NCBI RefSeq assembly: GCF_964275005.1 | Contig: NC_092688.1 | Location: 24,144,940 to 24,208,939 of the forward strand | Length of the DNA stretch: 64,000 nt | Source: Diadema setosum | Taxonomy: Eukaryota; Echinodermata; Echinoidea; Diadematoida; Diadematidae | Direction: 5' to 3' | Part shown: in pieces, positions 23,759 to 34,024 of the stretch | How positions within the stretch are numbered: position 1 is the stretch's first letter | How the letters are laid out: each line of letters starts with the position of its first letter | The notes under the pieces: model-generated | What the model saw: only the letters and a program-made list of their open reading frames with translations | Databases searched by the model: none | What the model was told of the DNA's origin: nothing | Translations under genes and position numbers: made by a program

Positions 23759-24126
23759 AGGGCATGGCTAGTAACTAATCAGTGGGAATCAGTGGGAATG
23801 CTGGGGGCTGATTGTTCCAATTCTTGTGAGATTCATTCAAGAGTACATTATATATCTACTGTTGTGTGAAAATGATTTCCTTCAGAATGGTTTCATATTC
23901 AAGTAATGTGCAGTTTAATGTTTCCAGGCTAGCATGCCTGTACAGTGACGGGGTATTAAACTGCACATTACTTGAACATGAGACCGTTCTGAAGCAAATT
24001 ATTTTCGCACATTAATATATATATATATCATCATATCATGTACTCTTAAATAAATCCCACAAGAATTGGAACAATCATCCCCAGCATTCCCACCGATTCT
24101 CACTGATCAGTTACTAGCCATCCCCT
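23759..24126. mobile_element. foldback element flanked by TTAA, second copy
   Basis: Same family as 19337-19693. It starts AGGGCATGGCTAGTAACTAA and ends with the matching CTAGCCATCCCCT. TTAA at 23755-23758 and 24127-24130. The right arm carries a (TA)n expansion, so it is less perfect than the first copy. Confidence 0.8.
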
Positions 24127-24487
24127 TTAATTAAAGAGTGGATCACACACGCAAGTTGATGCATGTAATTCAGTTCCACAGCGCATGTACGAAGATGTGT
24201 TTGTACTATTCACTTGCACGATGATACATGTATGTACGTGTAAAGAATAATGTGTTTGTAACGCGCTACAAGTAAATCTTTGATGTTTTTTTTTTTTTTT
24301 GTAGAAACGTTCAAAGACTACTCTTCAATAATTCATAGGAGTAAACGAAAAATCATTGACTTTGTATTAATCATTTATTTGCCTGAAGAAACGTTGACAG
24401 CTGGATGGCTACATTGCATAAACAAAGAGTAGTACATTTAATCTTATCTATATTCTAACATGGTACCAAACCATTAAAATGCGTGAT

Positions 24488-25206
24488 TCAAAGTTCAGTG
24501 CTAGTGCTAGTGCCAGTGCTATTGCTAGCCCCCAAATAACAGCCGTAAATTGAGCTCAAACACCGACGGTCAGATTAACGAGGAGATCCCCATCAAAATT
24601 ATCGATCACCAGCACTATGTGTTGGCATTACAGCACCGCGAGGTCCGCGGGAATCGCGCGACAACTTAGTGATGGCGCGTGATTACAGTCAAATAATAAA
24701 TGACGTAGCGAAACTGCTTAGTTTTAGACATTATAATGAGGAAGACAAATCAAAATGCCGAAACTTCGGCCATCCATTCTACAAAACGCAATCCTAATTT
24801 TCTTCCCAGCCTCAAATTCAAAAAGCCGTGTCCAGAATGTTCGACCACTGCGTTAGCATTGACTTTGCACGTAAAACGTGCATCTACTTATGGACGTAAA
24901 TATGGGTCTCGACACAGCGATGCTAACACCAGCACCGAAACTAAAATGAAGAAGATAATAATCCGTTGGGGACTAGTGTTAGTCAAGGGGGGGGGGGGGC
25001 ACGTAAATCGTTAACACAAACGGCGGAGATCGGTTTCAGCGGATGACATCCAACACCAAGCCCAGCACCACAAACCGAAAATACGTCATAATTTAGAGGT
25101 CAACCTCCCAACACCGACTGATTTCAAGTTCGGTTTTATCGCCGGTGCTAGTGCTGAGATAGCACTAGGACTAGCACTAGGAGTAGGACTAGCACCAAAC
25201 TTGAAA
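24488..25206. mobile_element. TIR element with GTGCTAGTGCTAG ends
   Basis: The left end TTCAAAGTTCAGTGCTAGTG and the right end (GTCCTAGTGCTAG repeats and AACTTGAAAT in reverse) form imperfect inverted repeats. The right side also has an inner inverted pair (AAGTTCGGTTTTATCGCCGG near 25127). Several GTGCTAG units are subterminal. No transposase frame. The open frames at 24736 and 25086 arise from this repeat. Confidence 0.6.
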
Positions 25207-25587
25207 TCATCCAATGTTTGATAATTATTGGACAAACAGGCAAACAAAGACGATACAGGAATCTTGGTATTATAATTATAACGCCTGAAGACATCCTTGT
25301 TATTTGATTGGTTGTTTGACAATGAGCATTCGGCCCATTTCATTAAGACGTCATCACCCGTGCAATTGCGACTCCATCTACTGTGTAATTTTGGATCCAT
25401 ACGATTTGCTCTATTGCACGCTCGCTGAGAGCCCGGCACACTACGCGTGTCAAACGCTTTTGTTTGCAGTGTGTGTATGGGACAGCGTGCTAGAGTAAAA
25501 CGCTCAGTGAGCACTCTCGCGATCTCAAATTCTCTCTTTTTTCGAAATTAATAAAACATCAGATGAGAAGGATATATTATAGGCGTT

Positions 25588-25697
25588 ATATAAAACAAAT
25601 AATAAATGTTTTTAATTCGTGCTGTGGACAGAATATTTCGTTCGGTGAAAGATGAAATATTCTGTCCATTGCACTCATAAACATTCATTATTTGTAT
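25588..25697. repeat. imperfect hairpin, ~45-bp arms
   Basis: Inverted arms read ACAAATAATAAATG ... GGACAGAATATTTC and GAAATATTCTGTCC ... CATTATTTGT around a loop of about 14 bases. Possibly a small foldback element. Confidence 0.7.
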
Positions 25698-25952
25698 AAT
25701 AGAAAACGGAACAAGGGAAGATAGGGAAGATACAAATTATCGGAAAATAAACATTAATACACGTTTTTAAGGAATCCCAAAAATATGAAAATGGAATTTT
25801 ATTCTGAATCTTACTTACAATAACTTAAGAATTGAAAAAAATGACTTGATAACACAATAATATGATACACTGTACACTATTCTAACTAAGAAATTGAGGA
25901 AGGCTATTTTTCTTCAAAAGATTTAAAAGCATTGATCACTTTCTGTTATATA

Positions 25953-26643
25953 TGTGACCGTGCACCTCAAAACGAACATAAAGTCGCACACACTGATTTT
26001 GCGTGAGGACTGAAAATAAGTGAAATGGGTCAACCTAGCCGAACTTGACTTTTTTCATATTTTCTGAAAGAGCGGGTCTTCTTTTACATTATGCTAAAAT
26101 TTGGTATCATAAAACGGGCAGGAAAGTGTGTTTTTTAGCAGTTTATCTCGAACATTTTTGGTAGAATAGTGTGGTTAGGTGTGTCTTTAGAATCCCTTTT
26201 TCATTTCTGAAAAACCTTGTCCACACTCTTCACTTTCAACTTTAATAACTTTTGAAAGGATAGTGCTACTACTTTGAAAGTTGGCATTCATTATGGACAG
26301 AATGTGTTAATAAGGCATGCTTAATTTCAGTTTAATTTGATAATCCCTTCCTTGTTGTCACTCTGGTGGTTTACTTCCTGTTTTTTGTCCCATTCATCGC
26401 ACAGCCAGCACGGTTTGGTAAAGATTAAGCGCTTGAATAGACACTGTACTTCAGAGCCTCTTTTCTCAGTTCACACTTTTCCTGAGTTTGTGCTTTCTTT
26501 CCAATATTTAGATAGATTAGCAGAGTCCATTTGATTTGAGTTATACATCATTTTAAAGCTTAAAGTCTGCTCTTTCAGAATATGGTCTTAACTAAAAATT
26601 CATGTCTGGCGACTTTTTGTTTGTTTTGAGGTGCAGGGTCACA
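25953..26643 (+). mobile_element. TGTGACC-family TIR element, complete copy
   Basis: About 95% identical by eye to 16848-17545, including both ends and TA flanks. It is the closest pair in the window, suggesting recent activity. Confidence 0.85.
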
Positions 26644-26649
26644 TATGCT

Positions 26650-27296
26650 GCAGTATCCTTTTATAATCGAACATGTGTTGCTTTTGAACACATCACCTTT
26701 ATGACAGACTTCTAAAGTGAATAATAACAGTAAAAAAAAAAGAGAACAATCAGGTCACAAAAAGAAAGTGGATAGAGATGAAAAGAAGAAAAGAATGACT
26801 TGAAAAGGAGAGAAAACGCACATGTAAAGGAGACAACAATTTCTTTAAATTAATCTAATATCTAATATTCATATCAATAATATTTTTTTCAAGATATTCA
26901 ACAACAGACTGTTCATATTATCAAATAAACGTCAAGCAGCATCTGCTCAATGCCATTTTAGAAGGAATCCAGCATGTGTTTCTAATATACTCTGTGTAGG
27001 ACAACATTGGAAAAAGTGCTAAACTAGTGCTTTTCTTTACATTAATACTGTATTAGTCTCTTTATGATTTCAGTATACACGTAATCATGTTACCTGCCTC
27101 TACAAATGTGTATTGGATATCGACATGCCAGAGTATAGATATAAAGAAAAAATATCAGTCACAAAAAACACAATATTGTCCATTTTTTTATAGATTATTT
27201 ACCGTCTTACAGAGATCACAAGTTTGATACAAAAATCCCTTGGTAACAAACAAATCACAAATGTCTCTTAATGATATGAATTCAAATAAGATGAAT
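26650..27296. other. intergenic, no gene seen
   Basis: AT-rich, with no recognised feature on either strand. Confidence 0.5.
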
Positions 27297-27426
27297 CATT
27301 GCAACTGATTGACAAATTGCCCTACATCGACGTAAATAAGCTCTGAATTGATCAGTGTTTTGGTAGTAGCCATGGTAAAAATCATGGGCGTACATACTAC
27401 GACCTCCTGATCAGTTGCAGTTGCAA
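27297..27426 (-). repeat. relic related to the 42.5-kb palindrome/tRNA-like element
   Basis: A 37-base stretch (27297-27333, starting CATTGCAACTGATTGACAAA) is identical to 42490-42526, in the palindrome arm. Nearby, 27401-27413 is the reverse complement of TGATCAGGAGGTC in the tRNA-like part at 42691. The two parts are therefore a linked unit of one repeat family. Confidence 0.65.
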
Positions 27427-27899
27427 CGAAAACGAAACAAGAGGAATCATTTCTTGCGCATCAAATTCTAGATTTTAATTGATCAATCAGCAATTATGAC
27501 GAGCAAGAGACATTTCAAAAGACTGTAAAAATGAAAACAAATTTATTTTATCTACGGATACAAATTAGTGGTATGACAAAAAAAAAAGGCACAATCACCA
27601 CGCAATATTTGCAGCTCATAAATAAACTCGTCTATCCTCCTTCTATAATGGTCTCTCTTAATTTGCGATTGGTTAGATATTGTGGCCCATAGTTTCATTA
27701 AAAAAAAAAACATGTGGAACTCGCATTGCTATAATTTTAGTCACTGAAATGAAACTCGAAATGTACCCCTCTGTCAACATCACAGTTTGGTTAGCGACAA
27801 AGTGAGAAGAAACGATCGTCGAAAGATGGTACGACGACAACATGAATGGAAAATTTAGTAGTAACTATACAGTTTTTTTTTTCTAATCTTAATCTGTTG

Positions 27900-27905
27900 T
27901 TTATT
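27900..27905 (-). terminator. possible polyadenylation signal for gene 2
   Basis: AATAAA on the minus strand, ~1.8 kb downstream of the open tail's stop and just past the last repeat remnant. Placement fits a 3' end, but such hexamers are common in AT-rich DNA. Confidence 0.3.
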
Positions 27906-28369
27906 ATGTTTTGTTACTGCCAGTGCACTCTTCCGTGTGCATTTATTTTTGCTCTGGAATTTCAACATTGGGAGATGGACCAATCTCAGGATATTTGATT
28001 TTATCACAAAGTTATTGCGTTTGACTGTCAATTTGTGGTCTTGACATTTCAGGCCCTTTCTCAATGCAGGAAGTTACCATTGTATTTAATTGTTTACTAA
28101 GCATTTATACGGTTACAACTATTACTTTATTTCAGAGACAACACGGAAAATTCAAGAACATTTCCTGTGACATTTGCCATGTTCACCAATCTCAGACTTT
28201 TCGCTTGGTTTGCATGTGTATAGGCGTATACATCAGGCGTATACATCAATAAATCTTTCGGGCTTGTCACAAGATGGGAACTTTACCCATTTCTGTCTAT
28301 ATAATATTATACATGTACACGGGACATGATTGCGGTTCTAGGATTGTCTCACATAGGTCTGAAGTTGTT

Positions 28370-29715
28370 TAGCTGGCATTTGCTTCCAAAACGATTGAAA
28401 GCTTTTTTTTTTTTTCATGCATCAAGTCGGGCTTTTTGCTTAGTTTGCGTGAGAAGATAGATGGATCATTCAAGCTTGTCGCAAGAGGGACATATTTTGC
28501 TTTAATCTTGATATACATGTATTCGGGGAGCAATTGCGGTTCTTCTGTCAATCTATTGTCTCGGATTGGTCTGGAATAATAAAATGGCATTTGCTCTGCC
28601 ATGTTCAACCACCTCGGGTTTTTCGTTGGGTTGCCTGAATAGACAAATGTAGAATATGATAGATTCGTCACACTGGTTCTTCATTACTCTGTGTCTATAT
28701 TTACTTGGGGAGAGACTGCGGTTTTTGTATTGTCTCGGATTAGTGTGGAGTAATGTTACCCGCATTTTCTTCAAGAAAGATATAGCTATGTTCGTGATCC
28801 TCGGGCTTTTCGCTTGCTTTGTCTGAGTAGATAGGTGTAGAATATGATAGATCCGTCAAGCCTGTTGCCAGAGGGACATCTTCTTCACTTCTCATGATAT
28901 ACATAATACTCACGGACAGACTGCGGTTCTTGTATTGTCTCGTATTGGTCTGGAGTAATTTTACCGGCACCTTCTTCAAGAACAAGATAGTCATGTTCAT
29001 CCACCTCGGCCTTTTCGTTTGCTTTTTCTTGGTAAATAGATGTAGAACATGATGAATCCGTCAAGCTTGTTGCAAGAGGGACACGTTCTTCATTACTCTC
29101 GATATACATATACTCCAGGAGAGACTGCGGTTCTCCTATTGTTTCGTATTTGTCTGGAGTCATTTTACCGGCATCTTCTTCAATAACGAGAGAGCCGTGT
29201 TCATCCACCTCTGGCTTTTCGCTCGGGCTTCCTGGGTAGATAGATGTAGAATATGATGGATCCATCAAGCTTGTTGCAAGAGGGACGCTTTCTTCTTTAC
29301 TCTCAATATATATATATACTCGGGTAGAGATTGCGGTTCTTGTATTGTCTCGGGCATGGTCTGGAGCAATTTGTCTTCAAGAACAAGATAGCCATGTTCA
29401 TCCACCTCGGGCTTTTCGTTTGCTTTGTCTGAGTTGATAGATATACAATATGATGGATCCGTCAAGCTTGTTGCAAGAGGGACACGTCCTCCACTACTCT
29501 CAATATACATATACTCGGAGAGAGACTGTGGTTCTTCCATTGTCTCTTGCCGGTCTGCAGCAATTTTTCCGGCATTTTCTTCAAGAACAAGATAGCCACG
29601 TTCATCCACCTCTGGCTCTTCGCTTGCTTTGTCTGAGTAGATAGATGTAGAATATGATAGATCCGTCACGTCTGCTGCAAGAAGGACACCATCATTACTT
29701 TCGATATACATATAC
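28370..29715 (-). pseudogene. decayed continuation of the gene 2 tyrosine-repeat array
   Basis: Downstream of the stop at 29716 the repeat continues for about seven more ~200-bp units, starting near 29655, 29452, 29253, 29051, 28845, 28655 and 28458. They alternate between frames. Unit 4 (GYLVLEEN, SLSEYMYIES) follows a remnant (YETIEEPQSPPEYMYIES) left by a deletion. A (TA)n slip shifts the frame before 29268, another slip follows SVREY near 28915, and units 8-10 contain stops and lost motifs. It would lie in the 3' UTR if the upstream stop is used. Assembly or sequencing error could account for some shifts but not for the degraded last units. Confidence 0.75.
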
Positions 29716-30480
29716 TCAGGGGGAGACTGTGGTTCTTCTATTGTCTCGTATCGTATCTGTCAAGCTTGTTGAAAGAAGGACGCTGTCTTTATTACTCTCA
29801 ATATATATATACTCGGTTAGAGACTGCGGTTCTAGTATTGGCTCGGGCTGGTCTGGAAAAATTTTACCAGGATTTTCTTCAAGAACGAGATAGCCATGTT
29901 CATCAACCTCTGTTTTTTCGCTTGATTTACCTGAGTAGATAGATATTGCATATAATGGATTCATGGGAGGGCGATGTTTTTCATAAGTACCAATTTCCAT
30001 GTATTCGGGGCATAACTGCAGTTCTTGAATAGTGTCGGATTGATCTGGAATAAATTTACCTGCATTTTCTTCGAGAACGAGATAACCAAGTTCATCAACA
30101 TCGGGCTTTTCGCTTGGTTTGCCTGAGTAGATGAAGGTGGAGTATAATGGGTCATGAGGGTTCATTGCGAAATGGACTAGGTTTTCATTACTGCCAATAT
30201 GCGTGTCCTCTTTGCATGAATATGGAATATTGATGGTCTCTGATTGATCCGAAGTAATTTCGTTGGTTTTCGCTTCGAGCACTATACAACCATTCTCATC
30301 TCCTTCGAGCTTTTCTCTTGATATGGTTGAGTAGATGGCTGTAGAATACAATGGATCATTGATGTCCATTTCAATTGCGCCGATATACTTGTCTTCCTCT
30401 TCTCGTGGTTTGCTGGAGCAGGCGGATGCAGATCTTTGAACATCCCTCTTGCTACTCATGTCCCTTACATGATCGTGGTC
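29716..30480 (-). CDS. receptor gene 2, cytoplasmic exon with tyrosine-motif repeats
   Basis: The exon begins after TTCACCTTTACAG at 30480, in phase 0, matching the TM exon end. It encodes DHDHVRDMSSKRDVQRSASA, an acidic/basic linker, then three repeats of ~64-68 residues and a frameshifted end (SLTDTIRDN..TTVSP, stop at 29716). Each repeat has DPLYSTxIYSxK, a GYLVLEE block and an EYxxI block. LGYLVL fits the ITIM consensus (I/V/L/S-x-Y-x-x-I/V/L) and TEYIYI fits the ITSM-like T-x-Y-x-x-I/V. Such motifs, when phosphorylated, recruit SH2 proteins such as SHP phosphatases. This suggests a signalling, perhaps inhibitory, tail. Unit 1 lacks the tyrosine of GYLVLE (GCIVLE). Homology to a named receptor is not claimed. 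Confidence 0.75.
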   Translation of the reverse strand, partial: DHDHVRDMSSKRDVQRSASACSSKPREEEDKYIGAIEMDINDPLYSTAIYSTISREKLEGDENGCIVLEAKTNEITSDQSETINIPYSCKEDTHIGSNENLVHFAMNPHDPLYSTFIYSGKPSEKPDVDELGYLVLEENAGKFIPDQSDTIQELQLCPEYMEIGTYEKHRPPMNPLYAISIYSGKSSEKTEVDEHGYLVLEENPGKIFPDQPEPILEPQSLTEYIYIESNKDSVLLSTSLTDTIRDNRRTTVSP

Positions 30481-30590
30481 CTGTAAAGGTGAATAGAGCA
30501 CATGGGCAAACGGTGATCGTTATCATCTGATTCACTCTACCATCTCTCCAGACACGTGTCTAAACAAATAGGAATATACATTGCAAACCT

Positions 30591-30738
30591 GGGGCCTGTT
30601 TCATAAAACTTATCATCAGTGACAAGTTGTCATAGATGTGACAAGCTACTGAAATACTTGCATCTGATTGGCTGAGAACAAATTTGTCATAGAAATGTGG
30701 CAGTTGTCACTGATGACAAGTTCTATGAAACGGGCCCC
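30591..30738. mobile_element. 148-bp MITE
   Basis: Starts GGGGCCTGTTTCATAAAACT and ends with the near-perfect inverse (AAGTTCTATGAAACGGGCCCC). Further inner inversions (CAGTGACAAGTTGTCA / TTGTCACTG) are present. It lies in the intron between the TM and cytoplasmic exons. Confidence 0.85.
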
Positions 30739-30866
30739 TGGTGTCTATTTTAATAATGAACCCATATATGTCGACATTTAACGGGGAAGTTACAATTTCT
30801 ACAATACGTAACTGACAAAATCTATACCGTTAATGTGATATTCAGTTTGCAATGGTTATTTCATTC

Positions 30867-30869
<3 letters not shown>

Positions 30870-30907
<38 letters not shown>
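30870..30907. repeat. poly-A tract of 38
   Basis: An uninterrupted run of A in the intron. It may mark the tail of a retroposed sequence, but nothing to its left looks like one. Confidence 0.95.
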
Positions 30908-30908
<1 letters not shown>

Positions 30909-31035
30909 AAGCAGGAACAGTACACCCATAGCATTATGCTTCTGAAAGACATTTCTGTTCTCGATAGTTAAAGTTTAAAAGATACCAATTCAAATCTAGT
31001 AATACCATTTAAACAAGAGTCATCAGAATACTTAC

Positions 31036-31157
31036 TGTCTTCTTGCCACGGTTCTTGATAAACTTTCGAAGAATACCAGTACCAAGTACCGCAAGAAGAA
31101 GAAATCCCAAAATCGGCGCGGATGTTACTACTACTTTCTGCGTGGCTCCTTTCCTGC
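31036..31157 (-). CDS. receptor gene 2, transmembrane exon
   Basis: A 122-bp minus-strand exon (acceptor AAATTGCAG, donor ACA|GTAAGT; phase 1 in, phase 0 out). It encodes RKGATQKVVVTSAP, a ~19-residue hydrophobic helix (ILGFLLLAVLGTGIL), then a basic stop-transfer (RKFIKNRGKK). This is a single-pass type I arrangement with the stalk outside and the tyrosine-repeat tail inside. The change of phase at this exon is usual at the boundary between ectodomain and cytoplasmic exons. Its paralogue for gene 1 should lie left of the window. Confidence 0.85.
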
Positions 31158-31679
31158 CTGCAATTTAGATGAAAGTTTGATTTATCTGCTAAGCTGTGTC
31201 ATAAATGATAAAAGCCGTGCAACAATCACCCAAGAAAGAACATGTTAGTCTGAGGAAAATCAACAGCTCACACAAAAACGGTAAGAGAGATATTCTTTGG
31301 TAAACGTCGTCGTGAGTAATGTGTAATGTACAGGCGATTTGAGTTTGTATCTCTATTTAAGCAACACAGGGCATAGGGAGGTTTGATATTTTGTTAAATG
31401 GATGGCAGAGGATGTTTATGATAATAATTACTTACAGGGTCGATTTAAAAAGAAAGTCACTAGTAAGATTGAAAATACATTTAAACTACATCTTATTGCA
31501 GTGAATTAAAACCCGTTAGCATGGTTAGGAGCATTATGATTATACTTAGAGTTGAGAACATCGTCTTTGAAATTTAACCTCTAACGTTCTGTTGCTGTTC
31601 TTATAGGAAATCTATTAAAGCAAACACACACAAACGCACACACAAGTTCCCAATTCATTTTAGAAAATAAACACAAAAT

Positions 31680-32660
31680 ATAATGATAATGATAATGAAT
31701 AACATTTATATAGCGCTTAATACTGATGTTTCTAAGCGCATCAAATCGGGGAAAAATAATATATATATATAACGTAAAAACAAAATACAGCATTATGTAC
31801 ATATTATGATAACGACAGCAACAACAACAACAGCAAGATTAAGGTTGTGTAAACAGATGAGTTTTCAACAATGACTTAAACCTATCAACATTTTCAGCGT
31901 TACGAATATAAAAAGGGAGTTCATTCCAAAGAAGTGGGGAAATAACTGAAAAGGCCCTATCACCATAACGTGTACAGGTGCGGGGACCACGTGATAATTG
32001 GAGAGCGGAGGAAGAACGAAGAGAACGGGTTGAAGTGGAGGAGCGGAAGGAAATTAGATCTTTAAGATAAGATGGGGCAAGATTATTACATATCTTGTAA
32101 ACAATAAGGAGGATTTTAAAAGTGATACGTTGATGGATGGGGAGCCAGTGGAGGGATTGGAGAACTGGAGTAATGTGGTCAGATCTTTTTGTAAGGGTCA
32201 CAAGCCTAGCAGCTGTATTTTGAATTCTTTGAAGTGGTGCAGTACTTGAAGCAGGGAGACCAACAAGAAGGGAATTGCAGTAGTCAAGATGAGAGGAAAC
32301 AAATGCGTGAATGAGACGTTCTGTGGAAGACTGATCCAATAATTTAAGTATTTTACCAATTTTACAAATACCCCAAGCAGCAGAACGACATGAATTCTTA
32401 ATATGTTGTTGAAAGTTCAGATGCTTATCTACAATAACTCCGAGATCTCTGACGGACTGAGAGATGGGGATAGTACTATCTTCAAAGGAAAATTATGTTA
32501 GAGAGCTACCCCGCCTGAACTGAGAATGAACATACAAAAATTCCGATTTAACACAATTCAATTTCAAATAATCATCGTGAGACCATTGCTTGATATCATC
32601 AACGCATCTACTAAGTTTGCAGAGTGCTTCGACTTGGGTATTTGGTTGTATATATATATA
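31680..32660 (-). mobile_element. 5'-truncated LINE, RT C-terminal half
   Basis: Minus-strand frames encode KLNCVKSEFLYV, then after a frameshift SVRDLGVIVDKHLNF, a long intact stretch with SHLDYCNSLLVGLP, LQRIQNTAARLV, SLHWLPIHQRITFKI and a closing FKSLLKTHLF. This is the region after the YxDD core in Jockey/CR1-like elements. The 3' end near 31690 has (ATGATA)n and the ATTTATATAGCGCTT-type tail. Inactive copy in a gene 2 intron. Confidence 0.85.
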
Positions 32661-32923
32661 GAGAGAGTGTGAATACAATACAAACTGGCAAAAGATGGTA
32701 ATCTTTTTTTCTCTGAATAATAATACAATTGGCCTAGATAATTCATTAGATATTGTAGGGAACAATATAAATATCATCAATCTTTAACCCACGTAGCTAT
32801 CAACAACCCAGCTAGGCAGTTTGTCCGTATGAACATTTAAATTGAAGCATTGAAATTGAAATTGGTGATTTGGCTGGAATATAATATAATTTTAATAACA
32901 AATTACAAATAGTATGATGTATA

Positions 32924-33290
32924 TGTGACCGTGCATCATAAAAACCAACAAACAGCCGCACCCCTTCATTATTACGTGAGGACTCAAAAAAGGTGAAATG
33001 AGTCAACTTTGTGTCAATGAGTCAATCTTGAGTCTTCACATATTCTGAAAGAGTTATCCTTCCTCTACGTTATTCTTTAGTTTGAAATCATAACATAAAT
33101 GGGAAAGTGTGTTTTCAGCAGTTTTTTTTTCTTTCTTTTTTTAACAAAACACATATGTATATATACCCAAACCTAGAACTTCAGTCTTCATGTTTTCTGA
33201 AAGAGTTATTCCTCCTCTACGTTATTCTTTAGTTTGGGATTATAACATATATGGGAAAGTGTGTTTTCAGCGGTTTTTTTTTTTCTTTTT
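32924..33290 (+). mobile_element. truncated TGTGACC-family element with internal tandem copy
   Basis: Left end TGTGACCGTGCATCATAAAA. The block 'ttctgaaagagttat ... gtgttttcagc' occurs twice in tandem (33045-33120 and 33195-33272). The right end is missing, cut by the following LINE tail. Confidence 0.75.
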
Positions 33291-33299
33291 TTTTAACAA

Positions 33300-33715
33300 A
33301 ACACACATACATATACCCAAACCTAGAACTGAATATAAGAAATGCTCCTTCACATATGCTGCAAGCAAATCATTCAATGAGTTACCCATTTTTATTCAAA
33401 CAGCCTCCTCATTGCAAACATTTTAAAAATCGTGTACGCCAACATCAATCTCTCATCTCCCTTTGCACTAGCTATGAATTATTCAGATATCTATTTTCTC
33501 TGCTCGTTTTATGTTCTTTCTTATGTGTTTTATGTTCTTTCGATCCGATTGTTCTTTAGCTGTATCATATCTGTGTTCGTTTTGTTCTTGTTTTTTATTG
33601 TGTGCACATGTAATGTCATTTATATGAACGCAGGGCTCCCTTGTAAAGCAGGCCCTTGTGGCACTGAATGGGACAACCCTGCTTTTAAAGAAGACTTAAT
33701 AAATAAATAAAATAG
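33300..33715 (+). mobile_element. LINE 3' end
   Basis: Encodes the last residues of a non-LTR RT protein (SKSFNELPIFIQTASSLQTFKNRVRQH), then a 3' UTR ending in GACTTAATAAATAAATAAA. 5' truncated. It shares its 3' end with 2385-2495. Confidence 0.75.
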
Positions 33716-33904
33716 ATAAACAAGGCTTTATGCAGCCCTTTGGTAAAGCATGAAATATTTCTGTGCTGATCTTTCGTATACCTTCCGTATTCCAGCGTCT
33801 AATTTTAGCATTATTATAGTTTTCTTTAAGAAATGTGCTTGTACTGTACAAAAGTTACATTTATCTACTGTACGTATTTGATTTATCTGGAAAATGAAAC
33901 TCAC

Positions 33905-33958
33905 TCAAAGGAGACGTTGATTCCCTTGTCGTCAAATCTTGTGTGGACCCTCTCGTGC
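33905..33958 (-). CDS. receptor gene 2, stalk exon 3
   Basis: A 54-bp minus-strand exon, acceptor GTAAACAG, donor A|GTGAGT, phase 1-1. It encodes 18 residues, TRGSTQDLTTRESTSPL in core. It is the last stalk exon before the TM exon and is a diverged copy of 44202-44255. Both share LTTR and the same splice-site context. Confidence 0.65.
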
Positions 33959-34024
33959 CTGTTTACAGGGAAATTGAAAATCAGTATCAACCAAAAACAT
34001 AATTAACGGTAAAGTCCTACTACT

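Noticed and set aside
24736..25514. Two moderate frames on opposite strands
   Set aside because: They lie in or beside the GTGCTAG-ended TIR element and follow its repeats.
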